This document shows, piece after piece, positions 44,094 through 51,299 of a DNA stretch of 64,000 bases. This DNA comes from Paludibacteraceae bacterium. Its GTDB lineage: Bacteria; Bacteroidota; Bacteroidia; Bacteroidales; Paludibacteraceae. The stretch is taken from assembly GCA_017471175.1 (NCBI GenBank), contig JAFUVS010000015.1, positions 124,001 through 188,000 of the forward strand. Direction: 5' to 3'. Made by a program: the position numbers and the translations under genes. The notes beneath the pieces were generated by a model, which saw nothing but the letters and a program-made list of their open reading frames with translations, ran no database searches and was not told where the DNA came from. Within the stretch, counting starts at the first letter, position 1, and every line of letters starts with the position of its first letter.

Positions 44094-45647
44094 ATGAAGA
44101 AAGCTTTAATTCTTCTCAGCGCTTTGGTTCTTACCATCGGCGCAAACGCCCTGCCTGTCGCCAAGAAGGCTCCGCAAGTTAATCCCATTCAAAATGCCCC
44201 GCAAGAAGGCATTGATGCCTACTACACGTGGACTTCGCCCACCGCTTTCCTTGCACTCAATACCGGCGGCTCGGACTACCAACTCGTACTCTTCGACCAA
44301 AACGATAAAGTAACTATCGGTCTGATTTTCACCGCTAAATCGGCTAACTCTCTCGCCGGCACCTATATCCTCGGAGACTCCGAATTCGGCGGCGGACAAA
44401 AAGCCAACTCTTTCCTCTATGGCACCGACACCAAAATCGTACGCTACGGTAAAGTAACCCTCACCTATCGCGGACAAAACCCCACCACTACCGCTGACAT
44501 CTACGACATCGTTGCCTCCGAATTGCTCGTCCTGGACGAACAGGCTCAACAGGTTATCGCTTACTCGTTCTCCGGCACTATCGAAGGTCAAGCCGTTTGG
44601 AAAGACAAATACGAGGCTGACCCAACCAACTACGAAGCACGCATCACCCTTTCCGAAACCGCTCCCCAAGCTTCCGTTGAACTGACCGTTTACAACCCGC
44701 AAGTGGACAAATCAACCATCAGCAAAGGCTATTGGAGCATTATGGGTGCTAACTACGACTACAACAACTACCCCACCGCTTACCAAGCCGAAATCTATTG
44801 CGCTGCCAACGGATCAGACATCCTCGGTACCTATATCGCAAGCGACTTCAGTTTCGTGGACGATGACAATAACCCCTTCTGCGGTGCTTCCCTCTTCACC
44901 ACTAACGATGACTGGAAAAACTACAGCGAAATCGAAATCGCTTCCGCTACCGGTACCGTCAAGAAAGGCGCTAACAACACCACCCAATACGAGTTCTATC
45001 TGACAGACAAATCCAATAAAGTCTATCACATCACGATGATTGAGGGTCTCAACACCAACCAAGACATCATCTACTACGACACCAACGAAGATTTCTATGC
45101 ACAATTCTTCACCGAGCAGGTCGTTCCTTTCACCACAGACGGCTACCACAAGCAAGAAGGCAATCTCCACACCACCGAGGTAGAGGCTATTGATGCCGTG
45201 AATGCTAAATACTTGGATATGGTATTCTATGCTAACCGCACCGATGAGGCATACACCATCCCGCAAGGCAGATACACCATCTCCAACATCGCAGGTGCCA
45301 ACACCATCAAGGCAGGTTTCGTTACCGTTACTGGCAACAATGTATCGCAAGGAGGTGCAATGGCTGCACAAATGATTAGCAATACCGAAATCGACAAAGT
45401 TCGTTACATCGTTTCAGGTACAGCCGATGTTACCAACAACGAAGGTACGATGTACATCGAATTCAACGGTTCCAACTCACTCTACCGCACCGTTAGCTTC
45501 ACCATCACGCTCAACCTCTTCACCGTAGGTCTCGATGAAGTCAATATGGACAAAGTCAACGACGGAGAGAAGATGATGATTGACGGTCAGCTCTACATCA
45601 AACGCGGCGACAACCTCTACAACGCACAAGGTAAGATCGTTAAATAA
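44094..45647 (+). CDS. secreted beta-rich protein with shared C-terminal tail
   Basis: 517 aa. Signal peptide MKKALILLSALVLTIGANA. The body seems to hold three ~150-residue beta domains of one kind, each with a G-x-Y/T...GxYI(L)GD...xGxVxI pattern (e.g. LAGTYILGDSEFGGGQ, LGTYIASDFSFVDDDN, IPQGRYTISNIAGANT). It lacks the LCLP-type module but ends in the common tail GQLYIKRGDNLYNAQGKIVK. Codon choice is strongly C-ending. No family name recognised; likely surface-exposed. Single-gene unit with its own promoter and terminator. Confidence 0.75.
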   Translation: MKKALILLSALVLTIGANALPVAKKAPQVNPIQNAPQEGIDAYYTWTSPTAFLALNTGGSDYQLVLFDQNDKVTIGLIFTAKSANSLAGTYILGDSEFGGGQKANSFLYGTDTKIVRYGKVTLTYRGQNPTTTADIYDIVASELLVLDEQAQQVIAYSFSGTIEGQAVWKDKYEADPTNYEARITLSETAPQASVELTVYNPQVDKSTISKGYWSIMGANYDYNNYPTAYQAEIYCAANGSDILGTYIASDFSFVDDDNNPFCGASLFTTNDDWKNYSEIEIASATGTVKKGANNTTQYEFYLTDKSNKVYHITMIEGLNTNQDIIYYDTNEDFYAQFFTEQVVPFTTDGYHKQEGNLHTTEVEAIDAVNAKYLDMVFYANRTDEAYTIPQGRYTISNIAGANTIKAGFVTVTGNNVSQGGAMAAQMISNTEIDKVRYIVSGTADVTNNEGTMYIEFNGSNSLYRTVSFTITLNLFTVGLDEVNMDKVNDGEKMMIDGQLYIKRGDNLYNAQGKIVK

Positions 45648-45667
45648 CCATCATTCCAAAAAACCAA

Positions 45668-45704
45668 ACAGAGCGTTACCCACAAGGCAACGCTCTGTTC
45701 TTTT
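45668..45704 (+). terminator. intrinsic terminator after the 44094 gene
   Basis: Stem ACAGAGCGTT/AACGCTCTGT followed by TCTTTT. Confidence 0.85.
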
Positions 45705-45797
45705 CCGCCAAACTCGGAAGTATACCAATCCATCTCGCGAAATCAAACATTATCACCACCTTCGGCTTAGTAAAAGGAATGTACACCACCCCCATAC

Positions 45798-45825
45798 AAA
45801 AAGTCGTCACTTTGGACGACTTTTT
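45798..45825 (-). terminator. intrinsic terminator of the CoA-transferase operon
   Basis: Stem AAAAAGTCGTC/GACGACTTTTT with a short loop; the minus strand ends in TTTTT. The hairpin also works in the plus direction. Confidence 0.82.
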
Positions 45826-45859
45826 CAACAATTGATTTTCCTGAACACAACGTCAGCCT

Positions 45860-47158
45860 CTACCGCAGCCGCAGATAACCGATGCCGAAACGCTCCACCG
45901 CTGCGCGCTCCAACTCCTCACGGAACTCGGGAGCCGCTATCGAAATCAACGCCTTCGCACGCTCAGCCAAAGGCAGATTACGCAGATAAACAATGCCGTA
46001 CTCCGTTACGATGTACTGCGCTTGGAAACGTGTCGTCACCACACCCGCACCGGGTGCCAAACGAGGCACAATCTTCGACTGACCCTTATTGGTCTTGCTC
46101 GTCAACGCAAGGAAGCACTTACCGCCTTCCGACAAAGCCGAACCATAGAAGAAATCGTGCTGACCTCCCACACCCGATATGACCGTCTCGCCAATCGAGT
46201 CGGCACAGATCTGTCCCGTCAGATCCACTTCGATCGCCGAATTGATAGACATAGCCTTCGGGTTCTGACGGATAATCTGCGGATCATTGGTCCAAGCCAC
46301 ATCGCGTATCACAAACTGCTCGTTACCGTCTATATAGTCGTACAGATGCCGGCTGCCCAAAATAAGCGAACCCACCGACTTGCCCGGTAGTATCTTCTTG
46401 AGCGAGTTATCGATGATACCTTTCTCTATGAGTGGCAGCACACCATCCGTAATCGCCTCTGTATGCAGTCCCAAGTGCTGATGGTCTTTCAGCGCATTGA
46501 TGACCGCATTCGGAATGCCCCCTACCCCAATCTGCAAAGTTGCCCCATCGGGTATCTCGGCGGCTATGTAATTGCCAATCTTCGTCTCAATCTCGCTCGG
46601 AACGGGTGTCGGCACCTCCACCAACGGCTCATCGCCCCGACACATAGCCGTCAACTTGCTCACGTGAATAACCGGATCGCCAAACGTGCGCGGCATATAC
46701 TTGTTCACCTGCGCAATGATGGTCTTCGAGCACTCCTGACCCGAGAAGGCTATATCCGCCGACACGCCGAACGAGCAGTAACCCTCTTCGTCCGGCTCGC
46801 TCACATTCAGGAACGTTACGTCCACAGGCACTTGACCGCTTCGGAACAGACTCGGCACCTCGCCCAAAAAACAGGGAATCGTGTCCGCCACACCCTCTTT
46901 CATCGCACGGCGAAGGTTATTCGGCACAAAGATACTGAGCGCGCGGAACGAGTCAATATACTCTTTCTTGGCATACGGAGCATCCTCGGGATGAACACCG
47001 AAACCCGAAATCAGTTTCACATCTCTTAATTCGCTTGCCCGCTCTGTCAAGGCGCGCAGAAGCACCATCGGAATGGAGGTCGAACCTTGCACAACTATCG
47101 TGTCGCCGCTCTTCACATACTTAACCGCCTCAGCGGGAGATACATACTGATAATTCAT
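45860..47158 (-). CDS. acetyl-CoA hydrolase / acyl-CoA:carboxylate CoA-transferase family
   Basis: 432 aa from ATG 47158 (13 extra upstream codons are open but overlap repeats). It has the two-domain class I CoA-transferase fold of the AbfT/Cat1 group: VVQGSTSIPMVLLRALTER, QIGVGGIPNAVINAL, the active-site Glu in LHTEAITDG, and SGVGGQHDFFYG near the C terminus. The family moves CoA between acyl groups through a glutamyl-CoA thioester. With iorAB and an aminotransferase in one operon, transfer of CoA from arylacetyl-CoA to acetate or another acid is a reasonable inference. Confidence 0.85.
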   Translation of the reverse strand: MNYQYVSPAEAVKYVKSGDTIVVQGSTSIPMVLLRALTERASELRDVKLISGFGVHPEDAPYAKKEYIDSFRALSIFVPNNLRRAMKEGVADTIPCFLGEVPSLFRSGQVPVDVTFLNVSEPDEEGYCSFGVSADIAFSGQECSKTIIAQVNKYMPRTFGDPVIHVSKLTAMCRGDEPLVEVPTPVPSEIETKIGNYIAAEIPDGATLQIGVGGIPNAVINALKDHQHLGLHTEAITDGVLPLIEKGIIDNSLKKILPGKSVGSLILGSRHLYDYIDGNEQFVIRDVAWTNDPQIIRQNPKAMSINSAIEVDLTGQICADSIGETVISGVGGQHDFFYGSALSEGGKCFLALTSKTNKGQSKIVPRLAPGAGVVTTRFQAQYIVTEYGIVYLRNLPLAERAKALISIAAPEFREELERAAVERFGIGYLRLR

Positions 47159-47182
47159 CTGTTTTGCAGTTTTGCTTTTTTT

Positions 47183-47235
47183 ACTATCAACTATCAACTA
47201 TAGAACTTCTTTCAACTTCCTACTTTCAACTCTCA
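47183..47235. repeat. 7-bp repeat between the aminotransferase and CoA-transferase genes
   Basis: Degenerate heptads CTATCAA, CTTTCAA, CTCTCAA on the plus strand. The last one contains the aminotransferase stop codon (47233-47235). Confidence 0.8.
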
Positions 47236-48561
47236 ACTCTCCTTGTAATCCTCGTTGAATTTCTTGAGCCGCTCGTCCAAGAGCGCATACTGGTCTTCAC
47301 GGATAGCACTGGCGCAACCGCGCATACCTTCCCGTTGCGCACCTGTCGAACCCAAGGCTATCGCGCTTACGCCGTAGTAAATCAACTTATTGAGCATCTT
47401 CTCGCCCGTCCAGTCCTTGTAGCCGAACGTGAAGAAGAAGCCGTTACCCACTTCCTGTCCGTCCGCATCCTTGTCATAGACGATATGAAAACCGTTCTTT
47501 ACCATTATCTGTTTGATGCGTGCGGCACGACGCTCATACTCGCGCGTGTTGTCCACAAAGTGCAACTGACCCTGACAAGCCGCCTTGAACATCGCTGCCA
47601 TCGCAAACTGAACCGAATGGGTAACACCCGAAGACAGACTGTACAGCACGATATACACAAAGTTACGCAGGAACTGACCATCGTTGCCATACCGTTCGCC
47701 CAATGAGGGGAAACACCTGTGCGCCAAAGCCGGATTCATCGCCACGATAGCACCGCGCTGTCCTGCATAAGAGAACATCTTCGATGCCGAAATCATATGC
47801 ACGCAGTTGTTGGTATATCTGCCTACGGAAGGCTGATAAGGCGGCTGATACGGTACGCCGCGCTTCTTGTCGCGGAAGTCCATATTCAGATATGCCAAGT
47901 CCTCGATTACCAGCACGTTATACTTCGTTGCCAACTGACCGATAATCTCCAACTCCCTTTCCGTCAGGCACATCCACGACGGGTTGTTCGGATTAGAGAA
48001 CAGCATCGCCGCTATCCTGCCCGTCTTGAAATGTTTTTCCAACTCCTCGGCAAGGGCTTCGCCACGGTGCTGCGCCACGTCAAAGCAGTCCACACGCACA
48101 CCGATGACCTTACACTGCTGTTTCTGTACCGGGAAACACGGGTCGATGAAGAGCACCGTATCCCGCTTCTTGTCCAACTGCGACATCGTCATATTCAGCG
48201 CGAAAGCCGCTTGCATCGAACCCACCGTCGGCACGATACACTCGTCAGGAATATCCAATCCCACAAAGGCTTTCACAAACTCCGAGCCCCAGTGCTTCAA
48301 CTCCGGGATTCCCGTTATCACAGGGTACTTGGCTCCATAGCCGTTGAGCAACGCCTCGTGCTCCGCCTCAATGCCGATTCGCTCGGCGGGCAACCCAGGC
48401 TCACCCAACTCCATGTGAACGAACTCCTCACCCGTAGCACGCTCTATGTCCTTCACCACGCCTACCAACTGACGAATGCTGGCAGCTCCTAACTCATGCG
48501 CATTGCGCAACCCGAAGTCGATACAGATATTATCGACCAACTGCTTGTTCAATGGAAACAT
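47233..48561 (-). CDS. PLP-dependent class I/II aminotransferase
   Basis: 442 aa. Fold-type I signatures: FSNPNNPSWMCL (Asn contacting PLP), VIEDLAYLNMDFR (Asp binding the pyridine N), and the lysine Schiff-base segment SASKMFSYAGQRGAIV. It transfers an amino group between an amino acid and a 2-oxo acid in the cytoplasm. It is 22 bp downstream of iorB, so its natural substrates are probably aromatic amino acids giving arylpyruvates for IorAB. Confidence 0.87.
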   Translation of the reverse strand: MFPLNKQLVDNICIDFGLRNAHELGAASIRQLVGVVKDIERATGEEFVHMELGEPGLPAERIGIEAEHEALLNGYGAKYPVITGIPELKHWGSEFVKAFVGLDIPDECIVPTVGSMQAAFALNMTMSQLDKKRDTVLFIDPCFPVQKQQCKVIGVRVDCFDVAQHRGEALAEELEKHFKTGRIAAMLFSNPNNPSWMCLTERELEIIGQLATKYNVLVIEDLAYLNMDFRDKKRGVPYQPPYQPSVGRYTNNCVHMISASKMFSYAGQRGAIVAMNPALAHRCFPSLGERYGNDGQFLRNFVYIVLYSLSSGVTHSVQFAMAAMFKAACQGQLHFVDNTREYERRAARIKQIMVKNGFHIVYDKDADGQEVGNGFFFTFGYKDWTGEKMLNKLIYYGVSAIALGSTGAQREGMRGCASAIREDQYALLDERLKKFNEDYKES

Positions 48562-48583
48562 AATACTGTGATTTTGGACAATA

Positions 48584-49162
48584 TCAGTGTTTCGACGCTG
48601 CGTAACCGGCTTCTACGGCTGCCACGTTGGTAGCCACTACCGCCTCACCCTTGCGGGCAAAGACGCGCTGAACACCGGCTATCATCTTGTCGTGGTCGAT
48701 ACCGAGCATCGGAATGGCAGCACCTAACAGCACCATATTGGCAGCCTGCTGCGGAGCACCCGCCTCCTTCGCCAAAGCCTCCACATCCAACAGTACGTGG
48801 TTCTTAAACGCCTTCACGTGGTCTAACACTTCGTTCAGTTCCGGATAGTTGGGTATATTGACGAACGGCACGGACGAAGTAACAATCCAGCCGTCGGGAG
48901 CCAAATACGACACGTAACGCAACGCCTCCATCGGCTCCAACGAGATAATCAGATCCACATCGCCTTTCTCTATCAGGTCGCTCATAATCGGGTCGGACGA
49001 AAGACGCAGGTTCGACTGCACATCGCCGCCGCGCTGACTCATTCCGTGAACCTCGGCTTGCTTTAAGTACAAACCCTCGGCAAGGGCTGCCTCACCGATA
49101 ACCGTCGCGATGGAGAGGATACCTTGTCCGCCCACACCCGCAAGTATAATATTCTTTTTCAT
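48584..49162 (-). CDS. iorB: indolepyruvate oxidoreductase subunit beta
   Basis: 192 aa, the normal IorB length. N-terminal VGGQGILSIATVIGEAAL and HGMSQRGGDVQSNLRLS are the gamma-domain signatures of 2-oxoacid:ferredoxin oxidoreductases. It forms the catalytic complex with IorA. It is separated from iorA by ~90 bp of 7-bp repeats and AT-rich sequence. Confidence 0.93.
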   Translation of the reverse strand: MKKNIILAGVGGQGILSIATVIGEAALAEGLYLKQAEVHGMSQRGGDVQSNLRLSSDPIMSDLIEKGDVDLIISLEPMEALRYVSYLAPDGWIVTSSVPFVNIPNYPELNEVLDHVKAFKNHVLLDVEALAKEAGAPQQAANMVLLGAAIPMLGIDHDKMIAGVQRVFARKGEAVVATNVAAVEAGYAASKH

Positions 49163-49206
49163 AGTTGAAAATTCTTTGAAATTGAAAAATAATTGATTAG
49201 AAAACC

Positions 49207-49258
49207 TATCTTTCGACTTACTGCTTTCGACTTTCGACTTACTGTTTTCGACTTACTT
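49207..49258. repeat. 7-bp repeat between iorA and iorB
   Basis: Heptads CGACTTA, CTGCTTT, CGACTTT, CGACTTA, CTGTTTT, CGACTTA on the plus strand, with CTTCTTC after them. The repeat reaches over the iorA stop codon. Confidence 0.82.
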
Positions 49259-50872
49259 CTTCGCCTGTTTGAGGTGGCGTTTGAGTGTCTGGATGCACTC
49301 GCGGCGCGCAATCACTACGCTCGTACCCTTGTAGTCAATCTCCTCACGCAGTACCTGCTTGATTTCCTCCATGTTCTTGGGTAGCGGCACTACCACGCGC
49401 ACGTGCTCTTTCTCTACGCCCACGCCGTAGCAGATTTGCTCTAAACGACCCGTACCTGCCGAGTCTTGACCACCGGTCATACCCGTAGTCAGGTTGTCGG
49501 AAATGAGTACCACCACATTCGCGTTCGAGTTCACGCAGTCCAACAGACCCGTTATGCCCGAGTGGGTGAACGTGGAGTCGCCTATCACGGCTATCGAAGG
49601 ATGCTGACCGGCATCGGCGGCACCTTTCGCCATCGTTACCGACGCACCCATCTCAACGCAGGCATGAATAGCGTGGAAAGGCGACAAAGCACCTAACGTA
49701 TAACAACCTATATCGCCGAAGATACGCGGCTCGGCATACTCGCGTGCCACTTCGTTGAGCGCGGCATACATATCTCTATGGCCGCAGCCTTGACACAGCG
49801 CAGGCGGACGGCTGACTACCAGACTGTCCACTTCGGGCGTTTCTAACGTCTTCATACCCAATGCCGTGCGTACGCAGTCGGGCGACAACTCACCCATCCT
49901 CGGCAGCGCACCCGTCAGACGACCCGTAACCGCTACCGACGAAGGAACCATACCGCGCAGCAACTCTTCCACTACCGGCTGACCTTCCTCTATAACCATA
50001 ATCTCTTTCGCGCCGTCCTTGACCATCTGCTCAATCATTGTCTTGGGCAACGGATACTGCGTCACTTTGAGCACGCTGGCATCGCGCCATTCGTTGGCAT
50101 CCTTGTGGTGAAGCACCTCCATCAGGTAGTTGTAGGCAATACCGCAGGTCAGGATACCGCGCTCGGGACGCATACCTTTCACGTAACGGTTCATACCGCA
50201 CGTCTCCGACAGGCGGACGAACTCGCTCTGTGCAGCTACCAACTCGGCGTAGTTCTTCTTGGCGAAAGCGGGCAGAAGAATGAAATGCTGCACGTTCTCG
50301 GGCATCGACTTGCCATTCTGCTTCCTCGGACTGTCTGTCGTCTCTACCACGGCACGCGAGTGTGCCATACGCGTCGTAACACGCAGCAGCACAGGCGTAT
50401 GCATCTTCTCCGACAGGTCAAACGCCGCCTGCGTCATACTGTAAGCCTCCTGCTGATTGCTCGGCTCGATGGTCGGAATCATTGCGAACTTACCATAGAA
50501 ACGGCTATCCTGCTCGTTCTGCGATGAGTGCATCGAAGGGTCATCAGCCGCCACTACGACCAAACCGCCGTTCACACCCGTTATAGCCGAGTTCATAAAA
50601 GCATCTGCACACACGTTCATACCCACGTGCTTCATACAAACAAGCGCCCGTTTGCCCATATAAGACATACCGAGCGCCGCCTCCATCGCCGTCTTCTCAT
50701 TCGTAGCCCAACGGCAAAAAACAGATTCCTGCACCTTACCTTTTGCATTCTGCATCTGTATGTACTCCGTGATTTCCGTCGAAGGCGTACCCGGATAAGC
50801 ATACACGCCGCTCAAACCTGCATCAAGCGCACCTTGAGCAATGGCTTCATCTCCTAATAGCAAATGTTTCAT
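49253..50872 (-). CDS. iorA: indolepyruvate oxidoreductase subunit alpha, lacking the ferredoxin domain
   Basis: 539 aa from ATG 50872 (eight codons upstream are open but overlap the leader). Alpha-domain pyruvate-binding region (AYPGTPSTEITEY), a C-terminal TPP-binding domain (CQGCGHRDMYAAL, IGDSTFTHSGITGLLDCVNS, NLTTGMTGGQDS). The protein ends at RRECIQTLKRHLKQAKK, where archaeal IorA continues into a two-[4Fe-4S] ferredoxin domain; none is encoded here. The complex decarboxylates arylpyruvates to arylacetyl-CoA, reducing ferredoxin. The missing domain must be supplied otherwise, perhaps by a separate ferredoxin. Confidence 0.93.
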   Translation of the reverse strand: MKHLLLGDEAIAQGALDAGLSGVYAYPGTPSTEITEYIQMQNAKGKVQESVFCRWATNEKTAMEAALGMSYMGKRALVCMKHVGMNVCADAFMNSAITGVNGGLVVVAADDPSMHSSQNEQDSRFYGKFAMIPTIEPSNQQEAYSMTQAAFDLSEKMHTPVLLRVTTRMAHSRAVVETTDSPRKQNGKSMPENVQHFILLPAFAKKNYAELVAAQSEFVRLSETCGMNRYVKGMRPERGILTCGIAYNYLMEVLHHKDANEWRDASVLKVTQYPLPKTMIEQMVKDGAKEIMVIEEGQPVVEELLRGMVPSSVAVTGRLTGALPRMGELSPDCVRTALGMKTLETPEVDSLVVSRPPALCQGCGHRDMYAALNEVAREYAEPRIFGDIGCYTLGALSPFHAIHACVEMGASVTMAKGAADAGQHPSIAVIGDSTFTHSGITGLLDCVNSNANVVVLISDNLTTGMTGGQDSAGTGRLEQICYGVGVEKEHVRVVVPLPKNMEEIKQVLREEIDYKGTSVVIARRECIQTLKRHLKQAKK

Positions 50873-50918
50873 GATGGTTATATTTAAGTTGAACAATAAT
50901 TGACACCTAAATTCGCCG

Positions 50919-50948
50919 CAAAGATAGCCTAATTTTCGGACATATCAA
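50919..50948 (-). promoter_or_regulatory. promoter of the iorA-iorB-aminotransferase-CoA-transferase operon
   Basis: On the minus strand, TTG at 50948-50946, a 19-bp spacer and TATCTTTG at 50926-50919, 46 bp before the iorA ATG. Confidence 0.75.
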
Positions 50949-50961
50949 CACTTTATAACCA

Positions 50962-51015
50962 CAAAAAAGACCCGCTTACCAACAAAAAAGACCCATTTTC
51001 ACACAAAAAAGACCC
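50962..51015. repeat. three 21-bp-spaced copies of a terminator 3' half
   Basis: The 12-mer CAAAAAAGACCC starts at 50962, 50983 and 51004. On the minus strand each reads GGGTCTTTTTTG, the descending arm plus T-run of the tRNA-Phe terminator. Only the copy nearest the tRNA has the matching ascending arm. Confidence 0.85.
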
Positions 51016-51032
51016 GCTCATCGAAGCGGGTC
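51004..51032 (-). terminator. intrinsic terminator of tRNA-Phe
   Basis: Minus-strand stem GACCCGCT/AGCGGGTC with a 6-nt loop followed by TTTTTT, 7 bp after the tRNA. Confidence 0.9.
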
Positions 51033-51039
51033 ATCTCTG

Positions 51040-51112
51040 TGGTACCTCTTGGAGTTGAACCAAGGACACATGGATTTTCAGTCCATTGCTCTACCACCTG
51101 AGCTAAGGTACC
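51040..51112 (-). tRNA. tRNA-Phe (anticodon GAA)
   Basis: 73 nt. Acceptor GGTACCT/AGGTACC, discriminator A, anticodon arm ATGGA-CTGAAAA-TCCAT giving GAA, T arm with GGTTCAACTCC. No CCA encoded. Confidence 0.95.
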
Positions 51113-51151
51113 ATTGCCTTCGCGCAAACACTCTTACCACGAAAAAGCGTG

Positions 51152-51182
51152 CAAAAGTACGGCGATTTTTTCGACCCACCAA
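51152..51182 (-). promoter_or_regulatory. promoter of tRNA-Phe
   Basis: On the minus strand, TTG at 51182-51180, a 20-bp spacer and TACTTTTG at 51159-51152. Confidence 0.72.
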
Positions 51183-51209
51183 ATTTTTTTGACATTTTTC
51201 TGCATTTTT

Positions 51210-51242
51210 TTGCATAAACAGCCATAAATCGTTGTACTTTTG
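51210..51242 (+). promoter_or_regulatory. promoter of the epimerase gene
   Basis: TTG at 51210-51212 and TACTTTTG at 51235-51242 with a 22-bp spacer, slightly long; the ATG is at 51300. Confidence 0.6.
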
Positions 51243-51299
51243 CCGCCAAACTTGGAGCGTGGTAGGCTTGCCAATCCCCGCCCGCATAAAAATAAGAAT

